Source of the DNA: Doris montereyensis
Lineage: Eukaryota > Mollusca > Gastropoda > Nudibranchia > Dorididae
Assembly: GCA_037039925.1 (NCBI GenBank)
Contig: JAXRKP010000638.1
Coordinates: 175,001 to 239,000, forward strand
Length of the DNA stretch: 64,000 nucleotides
Direction: 5' to 3'
Positions 54,410 to 64,000 of this stretch are shown here, piece after piece (positions within the stretch are counted from its first letter, which is position 1; each line of letters opens with the position of its first letter). Made by a program: the position numbers and the translations under genes. Below the pieces are notes generated by a model. The model was given only the letters and a program-made list of their open reading frames with translations. It ran no database searches and had not been told where the DNA came from.

Positions 54410-54414
<5 letters not shown>

Positions 54415-54440
<26 letters not shown>
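54415..54440. repeat. Short (TA)n run
   Basis: About 13 TA units just after the polyadenylation signal. Confidence 0.85.
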
Positions 54441-54545
54441 CAACGGTTATGAGTGATAGTGATAGCATGGCAATGATCATAGGAGTGTGTCAAACCGTAG
54501 AGAGCCCCTATGAATTTCATTTCAACCCATTTGACATGAAGATGG

Positions 54546-54702
54546 TGAGTGGTTGGCGGGGACTGCTGGTAGGTTCTACTTTCTTTCTGTTCAATCTTTC
54601 ACTTTCACTGTCATTTCTCTTTCGTCTGGCTGTTTCCTCTTGATTCACCCTGAGATCTCAGCATGTGGTGGACGGGGTAAATTTCAATTAAACAACCGAA
54701 CA
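54546..54702 (+). repeat. Dispersed repeat family C, best-preserved copy
   Basis: GTGAGTGGTTGGCGGGGACT, GGTAGGTTCTACTTTCTTTC, GGCTGTTTCCTCTTGATTCA, CCCTGAGATCTCAGCATGTG, GTGGACGGGGTAAATTTCAA. Confidence 0.7.
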
Positions 54703-55719
54703 AAGACATGAAGATGACTTTGACAAACTGTCCTATATTTCCATCTGTGGATGCCTGTGTGATTGTGTTCCCTTCTTTCATTATTGGCTTTAATGTATGT
54801 ATTGGCGTATGCGCATTTGACGATTTTGGATTCAAATCATTTTCAGATCCACAGTTTTTTAGTTGTTTTTTCTTTGAGTAAATTGATATCTGTTTAGTGT
54901 TATCACAATAGTTTCATCAATAAGTTAATGTTTTAAAAAAAAGATAAAAATTTATGGATTAATGATAAACTTTCTTGGGTCCAAGGATTCATACATACTC
55001 TTAAGAGACTCGTACTGTATCGGATACACCTTTTGCGCTCTTGTTTTGTTTTTTTAAACTGCTGTATCGGCTTCTCGTTTTTTGGTCCATTTGCGTCATT
55101 TGACTGTGCTACCTTGTCGTTTTGTTTCTTTTGTTTGGACGATTTCTTCTTTCCATTCTTTAACTCCTTGTTCTACGCCATTTTTTTCTGTAAATGGCTA
55201 GGAGGAAGATGCTGTTGTTTTAGTCAAAAGTAAATGTTGAAACTTTGAAGCTTCATAAAACCGCCTGAGACATTTGAGCTCCAAGAAAACTATTCAAAGC
55301 GGCAGCCGTCGGCATTTACTTGCCTCCTCAGGTGGCGTAGGCCAATTATGGATACCTGGGGCTTCATTTTATTTCAACCAGGGGGGCCCATAAATACGTT
55401 GGGTATAGTGGCGAAGCTCGCTTAGTCCCATCGTTAGGGCAGATTTGCTGTTGGTCGCTAGGTGGAAGATCCCAGTCATTGTGAGCTGGGCTCTCATAGA
55501 CCTGTTGACTGTCTTAGCAGGACAGAAGAGGCCTGTTAGCCCAGGGGCTCAAGAAGATTTGACACATCTCATTATTGTCACTGCAAAGTTTTGTGGCTTC
55601 TTACCCGGAGGAAGTAGTGGTTTGATCGAGGGTGAATTAGTTCACTTGATAGCCAGTCCATCTGTCGTGCCATGCTTTCAACATTGTTCACATTTATTGA
55701 CTTATTCGCCCTGTGAGTG
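54703..55719. other. Downstream flank, nothing recognised
   Basis: AT-rich, then a more GC-rich stretch (55250-55560) with no supported gene. Confidence 0.4.
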
Positions 55720-56030
55720 GTTGGTAGGCGATACTCAAGTGGTAGGGTCTACTCCGTTCCTTTCACTCTTCCACATCGTTCATGTTGTAGGTTCTTATTT
55801 TCCATCTGTTTTGTCACTCTGTTATCAAGCTTTTAATTTTTTTAATAGGGGACATGGTTTGTTCAGTTACTGTGTGTTTTCTCTCTCATTTCTCACAGGC
55901 AGTGACGGCCACTACTGTTAGATCCTATTTTTTTCCTTTCACATCATTTTCATTTTGTTATTTCATCTTTATTTGCCCTGATTGTCACCTCATATGGTGG
56001 ATGGGTAATTGCAATAAAACAAAAACAGAA
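55720..56030 (+). repeat. Family C, two interrupted copies
   Basis: A head (TGAGTGGTTGGTAGGCGATA and GGGTCTACTCCGTTCCTTTC) is followed by a second copy from about 55893 with AGTGACGGCCACTACTG, GTTAGATCCTATTTTTTTCC and CATATGGTGGATGGGTAATT. Confidence 0.5.
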
Positions 56031-56065
56031 AGAATTGCTTGTCTCAGCAGTGCTCTCTGACATAT

Positions 56066-56674
<609 letters not shown>

Positions 56675-57840
56675 TGTGTATGTATATATGTATATATACT
56701 TACATCTCTTGATGTTCATTTGTGCGCTTGTCAGGGTAAAAGAAGAGAAATATTGAATGAAGTTGGTGATTCAGTGACAGCAAGTGGGATTTATATTGGA
56801 ATGAAATTATGTGAAGCCATGCAACCTATACGTATGTGTTAATCCCATCGTATCTGGTCCCTCCCACCCCCTTCCCGCCAAACACCACACCATCACCATG
56901 TTTACATTTATGACTTAACTATGAGTTTCATGAACTTATAACAAAAAAAATATCTTCTCATTGAATTTGAAAATGTTAGTTATGTCATTACAACAATGGG
57001 TGCGGTTGAATTAATTGGGTTATACATCGTTGTTTTACAATTAATTTTCTGTCAGATCTGTATGCCCATAAATGCCAATAAAATTGACATTTGATCCTTA
57101 CCTCATGCTAGAGACTTTTTTATTTGCTTTATTCAAATTATTCACGTGCTTGTCAAAACCTTCTTCCGTCAAGCAGTTGGTTTGTAGAACCTTATTTCTC
57201 ATCAGTTCTACTTTTCTTTTCTTCTTTGTTTTTCTTTTTTCTTTCTTTTTATTCTTTTCTATTCTTCTTTATAAAGGATTTTGAAAAGTCGGCAGCTATC
57301 GGGGTTATGTAATTCAGACCATTTTGGGCTGGTATCCATGTTATTTGGCCATTTGCAGCAAAGCCGTAGTGTTGCGAGCTGGTAATCACGACGACTGGTT
57401 CAAATATAATTGTCATTTTACATAATATATTACAATATATAGAAGCTCGGGGGGGGGGGGGGGGTTATTTGCTGTTTGAGTGACGGCTGGCCCAGGTGGG
57501 TTTTTTCTCTCACAATGTTGTACTCTTAGGAAAGGTACTTCACTCTGCTTTCCACACTTGACTCAGGTGTGAATGAGTGAGTTATGGGTAGAGAAAGATC
57601 TTGTCAGAGTGTTAGTATGAAGCGCCTAACAGGGAGGTTACACAGGCTCTGACTGAAATGACCTGCTGGGGGGGGGGGGGGATAAATGATGTACTTGTGC
57701 GGGGATACAGACTATAAATCAGTATTTATCTTTGAAAACCAAAGGCTGTATCATTCATAATGTGATAGTATTAGTCTCTGCCCTTCGTGTCATGTCCTCC
57801 CATCTCACTAATACTTTGCAACAACGTCTCTTCTGTACCT
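56675..57840. other. Downstream flank with poly-G runs
   Basis: No gene. Poly-G runs at about 57449-57464 and 57668-57681; a T/C-rich tract at 57200-57270; a fragment of repeat E's end at about 57283-57300. Confidence 0.5.
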
Positions 57841-57843
57841 CTG

Positions 57844-58110
57844 TAGGGACTCAGTAGTCCAGAGACAGGATGTCAGCCTTTCAACTAAAAGGTTGTGGCT
57901 TCAAGCCCCGGCAGGTCGAAAATTGGCTGAATTGTTTTTAGTTTAACCTACCACCCCTGGTCCAAATAAGTAGGTCGACACCTAGTCCTGTCCGAGACAG
58001 ACGATAGAAAGGAGGTCGCATGTGCAGATAATAACATTAACATTATATATGTTCTTGCTAAAAATCCTGTGGCTGTTTACAAGGCAGTCCGAACAATTCA
58101 TTAACTTTAG
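57844..58110 (+). mobile_element. tRNA-derived SINE, family A, copy
   Basis: Head GGGACTCAGTAGTCCAGAGA followed by CAGGATGTCAGCC, and a good B box in GGTTGTGGCTTCAAGCCCCG. Body AAGTAGGTCGACACCTAGTC and GTGGCTGTTTACAAGGCAGT. The clearest tRNA-like promoter of the family. Confidence 0.8.
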
Positions 58111-58164
58111 CATAATAATAAAACACAGTTGTTATGAGTCAATATATATAACACAATTGTTATG

Positions 58165-58174
58165 TTATGGATCA

Positions 58175-58262
<88 letters not shown>
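58165..58262. repeat. (TA)n microsatellite
   Basis: About 45 TA units with one TG interruption. Confidence 0.95.
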
Positions 58263-58268
<6 letters not shown>

Positions 58269-59446
58269 GAGCAGAAATTATATATACATTATATTAAAAA
58301 GAAGTTACACATGTAATCAGTTCCACTCTCAATTCAATACCTAACAATACATTCAGCATAGTCACAATGATTTTCTTTCGCCCCGCATGTGTTTCTCACC
58401 GTAGGTCTCCACGTCAAAACTGGTACGTCATTACACTTACACATTACAAAAATAGTGTGTGCCAATTATTATTCAATAAGAAGAGCGAGAAATGAAAATA
58501 CTAGATCTATTAATATTATTATTAATACTAGTAGTAGTAGTAGTACTGTCGTACTGCTGCTAATCTAGTCACTACTGTTACTATTAGGCTATTACTACTA
58601 CTAGTACTACTAAAACTATTATGTACCCGGTACTCAGTAGGACTAACTACTACATTGCTTGTTCGTATCGAGACTACATTCTACAACTGTAGTTGTTAGA
58701 TCTACTTTGCATTGATGACAGCCTGTCTTCATGTCAATGCCTACAAGTTACAACCAAGCAAATTCAGCTCAAGATAACACTAGTTAATAACACAATACAC
58801 ATCACTTCGGCATGACTGTTTCCGTACACGCAATATAAACTATTTTCACAGTCAGTTTGCATACGGGAATAGGCAAGGTTATCTTGGTACACATACGATA
58901 CAGACCACAAGAAGGTAGGTTCTCTTGGTCCGTACGGACAAGAATAGTGTACCTTCTCAAGGTCCGTACGGACCAATAGGCCTAGCCATCTTAATATGTA
59001 TCTATTCTATCTTAGGGACTTTTATTTAGGGGGGGACCCTGAAACCCCTCTCCTTGTTTCACATACGTTATTGCATAATCAAAGGGAGGGACCCCCCCCC
59101 CCCCCAATATTTTCACTTGATTCCCATTTTTGTTTTTAATTGGCGAGGTTTTCCTATCTGGCCAACCGTATGTGGGTCAAACGGGACATCAGATCTTAAG
59201 GAGTTCCCAAATTTGACGTCTAAAACCCCGAAACCTAATGTTTTTAGCAAAGGAATAATCACAAAAGACATTATATCAAGGTTACATCCTCGGGCATTGC
59301 ATCCTAACAGCTGTGTTGACATTATGCCGTGCTCCCACAAGACACTTTTTATTTCCCTTTGACGCGAATTTTTAAATTTGATATTTAGACAGAACATGTC
59401 CATCCCCATCTTGTGATTAATTTTCAAAACGCATTCCGGTCAGGTG
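58263..59446. other. Flank without recognised gene
   Basis: Contains (TAG)n/(TAC)n short runs (58505-58620) and a GGTCCGTACGGACC palindrome and its partner (58926-58974). Poly-C at 59092-59105. Confidence 0.5.
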
Positions 59447-59757
59447 TGCTCCAACAAAACACTTTTTTTCTGCGATGCTCTGACAAAACACATGTAGTTG
59501 TCGCTTTCTGGAAGGAGTATCTTAAGCATGCTCTGACAAAACACATTTAATTGTCGCTTTCCAGAAGGAGGATCTCAGTCATGCTCCGACGAAACACATT
59601 TAATTGTTGCTTTCCAGAAGGAGGATCTCAGTCACGCTCTGACAAAACACATTTAATTGTCGCTTTCCAGAAGGAGGATTTCAGTCATGCTCTGACTAAA
59701 CACATTTAATGTTCAATTCCTCAAAGGAAAGTGTCAATTGTGCTCTGACAAAACACC
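59447..59757 (+). repeat. ~57-bp minisatellite (5 units)
   Basis: Unit: TGCTCTGACAAAACACATTT, AATTGTCGCTTTCCAGAAGG, AGGATCTCAGTCA. Five units with moderate divergence; ends in a C-rich run. Confidence 0.9.
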
Positions 59758-59807
59758 CCCCCACCCCCCGCACCCTCAAATCTGTTCTTTGCTGTTTATA
59801 TTTATAT

Positions 59808-59850
59808 TTATGTATGTATGTATGTATGTATGTATGTATGTGTGTATGCA
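59808..59850. repeat. (GTAT)n microsatellite
   Basis: About nine GTAT/GTGT units. Confidence 0.9.
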
Positions 59851-59872
59851 TGCATGGAATGAAGTATATAAT

Positions 59873-60905
59873 TCAACAGCGTAGAAGATCATCATTTGTC
59901 AAACTGTGGTAAACATGCTGATGCAGGCGGTTGTAATCCAGGGGCATACAGATACGGAACTTATGCTGACCAGGAAATATGCCCTGGGCGATGGCCTTCT
60001 TGTAGAAGCAGCAGGAGTCGACGCCAGTTGGGCAGTACTGATGCTGAGGGTTGTCGTCCGTAGAGTAGTCATGGTACAAGCTGACAAAAAATTGCTGTCT
60101 TCATGTCCTCAATGTTGCCATGCCCACGAATAGCTCTGGCATAATACTTACATAGCTTGTCTATGGCATTGCCGGTAAGGCTTCCGTGTTTCCTTCCGCC
60201 AAGTGTTATACCTTTGAATAACAATAAGTATAAGATAAATATTGAGCATACACGCTATAAACTGACTCGTCAGAAAACATTGTTTACATAAGTAAACTGT
60301 TTTATATGAAACATTTCGAAACAGGCCAAACTAAAATCAGCAAATAAAAATAAAACGAGACAAAACTGAATATCAGTCAGTACAGAAAATGTGACTGTAG
60401 ACAAATCAACTATGTTAGTGTTAGAAACAGAATAGCTCAGTACAATAAAAAAATTAAAAAATAATAGCTTGAGGTTGATTATGTGCAGCTTATGTTTGTA
60501 ATAATTCAGGTGGTTGTCATTGTGTAATTGAAAATTTATAGTTAGCGTTTTAAGAAAGAGTTCCTTTTTTTTTTCTGTAGAAAACAAAAGTGAGGTTATG
60601 AAGCCCATGGATTCATATAAGGAAATAAATTTACAAACCCTTCTTGGAGCAGTCCTGAACTAAATTCTGCAAGGCCGCACTGAGTCGCTTTGAAACATGG
60701 TTCATACACTCTTCTTTGACAATAGCCACATCTGGTCCAGATGGCTCAGCCCTGCAGACTCTGTCGAAGGCTTTTGAGTCACCGTCTCCAACCAATGCCG
60801 CATAGCGTAGCTGATGCAGGTCCACTGATCTTCACCACAGAGTTTCTGCCGCTACAGCTTCCATCATGCCCGATGTACCTAAAGATGACGTAAGTAATAT
60901 ATAGA
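59873..60905 (-). pseudogene. Mutator-like transposase, C-terminal half, broken
   Basis: On the minus strand, in several segments: LRYAALVGDGDSKAFDRV and KEECMNHVSKRLSAALQNLV (60631-60825), then a segment at about 60100-60210 with GSLTGNAIDKLCKYYARAIR, then STDDNPQHQYCPTGVDSCCF and YKKAIAQGIFPG (59873-60079). The order GDGDSKAF, KEEC-NHV-KR, LTG-I-KL--YY--AI, H--CP-G-DSWC-Y is that of the Mutator-like transposase family also met at 32715-33429, but the opposite half. A 420-bp gap at 60210-60630 may be an intron. A TGA precedes the DLHQLRY segment. Confidence 0.7.
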
Positions 60906-61114
60906 TATGGGGCGCACCGCCAGTACGGAAAAATAAAAAAAACAAAAATGACCTTGAGCCATCCCGCTCTCCTACCACGAAAAAATCGTGATTTGCTTAG
61001 TGGCTTACGCTGTAACCCGCCAAACAAAGAGCACATTCATTCACGGTTGAGTGATTTTCTTAGCCAGATCGTTCTAGGGAGTAATGAGAGAGAGAGGGGG
61101 AAGTAGTATAGGGA

Positions 61115-61543
61115 GTGGAATATCCCATGACCGCCGCTCGCTCACCGCTCGGTTTCACTCGCCGCCCCCGTAAAAAACCGATTACCAAATTTCTCCCTAA
61201 CAAAATGGCAAGTGAATTTTTCAAAACTCTTAACAAAAAGCCTACTTCACCTTTCAAGAAACTTAGCGACCTAACAATTAATAAAAAATACTTAATCATC
61301 AATGCAGAATTTAAAGATACTAAATATGGAAGAAGTGTTCAAATTACTGTTAATGAAGATGACTCTGAAATAAAGTTCTTTCTACCAAAAAGATATGGTA
61401 ATACTAAAAGATGTGAGTTACAATATTTCATAAACAATTATATTATCTACAAGGGAAAAGAGGATAAAATGGATATTGTCAAGTTTGTAGAAAATAAAGA
61501 TAAAGAAATTAGCTCTGAGAGTGAGGGTGAAATTGATGAATGA
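61115..61543 (+). CDS. Small virus-like protein, possibly ssDNA-binding (OB-fold-like)
   Basis: The 142-residue frame is intact. A second ATG at 61205 (MASEFF) may be the true start, since the first 30 residues are Arg/Pro-rich and lack family likeness. From there the pattern FKKLSDLTINKKYLIINAEF with TKYGRSVQITV resembles small OB-fold-like proteins that accompany packaging ATPases in virus-like elements of invertebrate genomes. The C-terminus is acidic (EISSESEGEIDE), as in many single-strand DNA-binding proteins. The assignment rests on pattern memory and context only. Confidence 0.45.
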   Translation: MEYPMTAARSPLGFTRRPRKKPITKFLPNKMASEFFKTLNKKPTSPFKKLSDLTINKKYLIINAEFKDTKYGRSVQITVNEDDSEIKFFLPKRYGNTKRCELQYFINNYIIYKGKEDKMDIVKFVENKDKEISSESEGEIDE

Positions 61544-61905
61544 GAGAAAGTGTGAAAAAAGGTATAAAAATAAAAAAGTTTATGTATTTCAGTCTCAGTT
61601 TTGATGAGAGTTATTACGCAAACTTGTCACAGATGAATGCACATTTCACCTCTAACCATTTCTAAAGCCATTCTATACTCTTTGATTCTTTTATTGCTGT
61701 ATTCAGAATATCGATTGCTTCAACATGCATGCTATTCAGTAAAATTCAAAAGGTGAAACTTGTCTGCTGTTTCCCGGTTCTAATAATTGATAATGATTGG
61801 GGGAATTCGATCACATGATAGCAACTGGTTGTTCGGGTAGCTGTCTGAAATCAACACTAGATATCATTTGTGATTTGGATTTCGAAGAGGTAAGGTGTGC
61901 ATATT

Positions 61906-62495
61906 ATGTCTCAAGATAGTGATGATACTTTGGAATTAGAAAGTCGCATCAAAACTTATTAGATTATTCTAGGAGTAGAAATAATGAAATGGAAAACATT
62001 CCTCTTCCACCTCAAACTCAAGAAGAAATATAATCGTTAAATTGGTCAGAAGACCATCGTCTTTATCATGAATAAATGTTGTTTCTAATAAAAAAATGCA
62101 AAACTAAAAGGACCTACAAAAACCATCCCTTCTACTCCTAAAAGGAAACTAAGGGATCTATTCAATGAAAAAATGACAGTTGAAGCACTTCATGCTTATT
62201 TGGCTAGTCATGTGCAAGATATGAATAGAACCATATCACTTAATATCAAGACAGGAAGCTCAAACTATGCTGATGCATATCATGTTTGGGAACTTCCTTA
62301 ATGAGCTTTTCAGTTGGCATGCAGAAGAAAAAAAGTTAGGAAATATCAAGATCACTTGGGATAAATGGCTTGCCTATCATATTCCGATTTCAGCCTCTCA
62401 CAGAAATTCTGAGTAAATTACAGTTGATAAAGGAATTGCAGAGAAATGGAAGGAAGGGCATGATATTCCAATCACTAGTTCACAAGAAAATTAAC
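61906..62495 (+). pseudogene. Ruined ORF of the virus-like element
   Basis: Begins MSQDSDDTLELESR at ATG 61906 and soon meets stops. Later in other frames a readable stretch includes TPKRKLRDLFNEKMTVEALH and DMNRTISLNIKTGSSNYADA. At least four frame breaks. The product is not recognised; position between the small protein and the ATPase is all that can be said. Confidence 0.4.
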
Positions 62496-62687
62496 TAGGT
62501 CGCGATCATGCATGAGCGCGAGAAATAGGTTAGTTCCAAAGTAAAATTGAGACATTAGCACATTGCATGCCTTACTCTTTTCTGACTTCCAAAATCAGGT
62601 TGCCTTTTTCAGGCGACCACCATTTGGACTTAACAATTTTCTACTTGACAACTGACTTCTGTTTTATCTTTTCTTTTCTTTAATAAA

Positions 62688-63400
62688 ATGGATATAAATT
62701 TAGATTGGAAAACTCCAAACAAAAGAAAAATTCACCTATTCTCCCTAATTCAATTAGTGGTTTAATTGTTGGTAAATCCTGTTGTGGGAAGACTAATCTA
62801 TTATTAAACTTATTGTTAAAACCAGATTTGTTAGATTATGATAACTTAGTTGTTTATGGTAAGTCTCTCTTTCAACCTAAATATAAAATTTTGAAAGCAG
62901 GATTCGATAATAACTTAAGCAAAGAAACAATCTTCAACTTATTTAACAATAACCAATTAATAATCGATGAAGAAATTAATCCATATGAATTAATGAAAAC
63001 ATTACCCAAAACTAAATATCCTATTAAATGTGAATATTATGAAAATGAAAATGATGTTATTGAACCTAAAGATTTAAAATCAACTGGTAAAAATTTAATG
63101 ATCTTTTGATGATTATTAGAAAAAAAAACCAATGTAACGACTATTATACCAGAGGTAGACACAGCGATGTAGACTGTTTTTATTTATAAAGTCAAAATTA
63201 CTTTCGTCTGCGAGACAAACAATTAGAGAGAACAGTAACTTTATATGTTTGTTTAAACAAGATAATAAAAACATTCAACACATTTATCAAGGTCATGCAT
63301 CTGACGATATGCCATTTAATGAATTCAAAAAGTTGTGTAATACATGTTGTGAAAACCATATAACTTTTTGTCATAGATAATGAGTCAGATATTGACAATG
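62688..63400 (+). pseudogene. P-loop ATPase of packaging (FtsK/A32) type, broken
   Basis: The readable frame (62705-63109) contains ISGLIVGKSCCGKTNLLLNL, a Walker A loop (GKSCCGKT), followed by a DYDNLVVYGKSLFQP segment. The frame ends at a TGA directly after NLMIF, just where the Walker B acidic residues would be expected. Similarity goes on in other frames to about 63378. The first ATG (62688) is in a different frame from the Walker A part, so there is a break near the N-terminus too. The family is known from virus-like elements of cnidarians, arthropods and molluscs; role: pumping DNA into capsids. Here it cannot be functional. Confidence 0.65.
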
Positions 63401-63453
63401 GTAAATATAGACATAATATAGATAATTTTTATTATCCAAATTCTATTTAGAAA

Positions 63454-63800
63454 ATGGAAGTAAGTATTTTAAAAAGTATCAATGAAAAACTTGATCAATT
63501 AATCAAAAATACATCCCGAAAAAGAACATCAACAGATAATAGTTAGTAGCAATAAATCTGAATTTAAAACAATTTTAAAATTTTAAACTTAAATCCTGAT
63601 AAACAATATGAAATGGCATTGGTAGATTTAGAAACATATTACTTTTTTCCTAATAGATCATAATAATATATTTGGATACACAAACTTTAAGTCAAATAAA
63701 ACTAAACAAATAAAAATCCCAACAGGAACTTATGAATTTCAAGGACTAAATAAAGAAATACAAAGACAATTAAAACTAAAGGTGATGAAGATGCAAATTC
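63454..63800 (+). pseudogene. Downstream ORF relic of the virus-like element
   Basis: An ATG at 63454 opens MEVSILKSINEKLDQLIKNT, a coiled-coil-like start, then the frame breaks. Further readable parts contain YEMALVDLETYYFFPN and TYEFQGLNKEIQRQLK. These occur, as I recall, in uncharacterised proteins encoded beside the packaging ATPase in related elements; a structural role is possible but unproven. Confidence 0.4.
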
Positions 63801-63807
63801 CAAATCT

Positions 63808-64000
63808 AAATGACTTTGAATTCCGAACAATTCTCGACAAACACGCTCCAATTCGAGAAAACAATAAGGATATCCTGGATCAACGAGAGAGTTCTGAACG
63901 GAAAGAAAAGAAACGAAAAGCCGAGAGACTGTGGAAAAACTGATCGACTGTTCATAAAAACATTTACAGACAAGAAATTAGTTCTCTTGCTAATGTTATT
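63808..64000 (+). pseudogene. LINE fragment (linker between endonuclease and RT), runs off the window
   Basis: The frame reads FEFRTILDKHAPIRENNKDI, then RKAERLWKN, a TGA, and HKNIYRQEISSLANV. The pattern LDKHAP...R-R-RRLW------H--Y------N is the usual linker before RT in many LINEs. It starts abruptly within the virus-like element, suggesting insertion of a 5'-truncated LINE. It seems not to be the same family as at 1-1190, but the overlap is too short to be sure. Confidence 0.6.

Larger units (their letters stand above)
61060..63807 (+). mobile_element. Degenerate virus-like element (Polinton/adintovirus-like), right part cut by a LINE
   Basis: An AT-rich block with four consecutive + strand ORFs or ORF relics, unlike the surrounding intron-type DNA: a small DNA-binding-like protein (61115-61543), a ruined frame (61906-62495), a P-loop packaging-type ATPase (62688-63400) and a further frame (63454-63800). 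No host splice sites are evident. Gene order and the ATPase suggest an integrated relative of Polinton-type or other small dsDNA viruses; this is inference. No terminal repeats were found; the right side is replaced by LINE sequence at about 63808. Confidence 0.55.

Noticed and set aside
57844..57920. True tRNA gene
   Set aside because: A and B boxes are present but no cloverleaf acceptor stem; several diverged copies with a common body show a SINE.

Overview
The window looks like nuclear DNA of an invertebrate, most probably a mollusc and perhaps a gastropod. It has long AT-rich introns, GT-AG splicing, very long (CT)n, (GA)n and (TA)n arrays, several tRNA-headed SINE families, scattered TAGATCTAGATC-type motifs, and a mixture of decayed LINEs and DNA transposons. 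The clade is an inference from this repeat style; no rRNA, tRNA or mitochondrial gene is present to fix it.

One host gene dominates. It runs on the + strand from an ATG at 11864 to a stop at 54260-54262, over about 19 coding exons, and encodes a LEDGF/HRP2-type chromatin reader (PSIP1/HDGFL2 family). It has an N-terminal PWWP domain (exons 1-3), a long Lys/Glu-rich charged middle, an integrase-binding domain (IBD; exons 15-16), a long Ser/Thr/Pro-rich region and an acidic C-terminus, about 1,180 residues in all. The exons join in phase except at four places, where a single-base change in or near a short homopolymer would restore the phase, and at one further unsettled donor. This looks more like assembly error than decay, but only reads can decide.

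Layout. 1-5.2 kb: a LINE reverse-transcriptase remnant, a MITE family, satellites and a PIF/Harbinger-like transposase exon. 5.26-8.39 kb: a P-element-like transposon with 8-bp target duplication, terminal inverted repeats and a broken THAP-domain transposase. 8.4-11.8 kb: upstream DNA with little recognisable. 11.8-54.4 kb: the LEDGF-like gene. Its introns hold SINEs, LINE tails, minisatellites with 30-bp, ~47-bp and G-rich units, a duplicated exon fragment (41.29-41.51 kb), a TTAA-type element with a Mutator/Kolobok-like transposase (31.85-34.5 kb), a TTAA-flanked element carrying only a short acidic ORF (39.4-40.6 kb), and a piggyBac element (48.5-53.6 kb) split by a second, unidentified 2.8-kb transposon. 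54.4-59.9 kb: 3' flank with SINEs, (TA)n arrays and a 57-bp satellite. 59.9-60.9 kb: a Mutator-like transposase fragment on the minus strand. 61.1-63.8 kb: an AT-rich, broken virus-like element with a small basic/acidic protein, a P-loop packaging-type ATPase and a further capsid-region-like ORF, cut at 63.8 kb by another LINE.

No bacterial-type operons, CRISPR arrays or true tRNA genes were found. The most interesting items are the unusually long LEDGF-like protein with its frame breaks and duplicated exon, the well-delimited P-element and nested piggyBac insertions, the unknown TIR element inside the piggyBac, and the degenerate virus-like element at the right edge.
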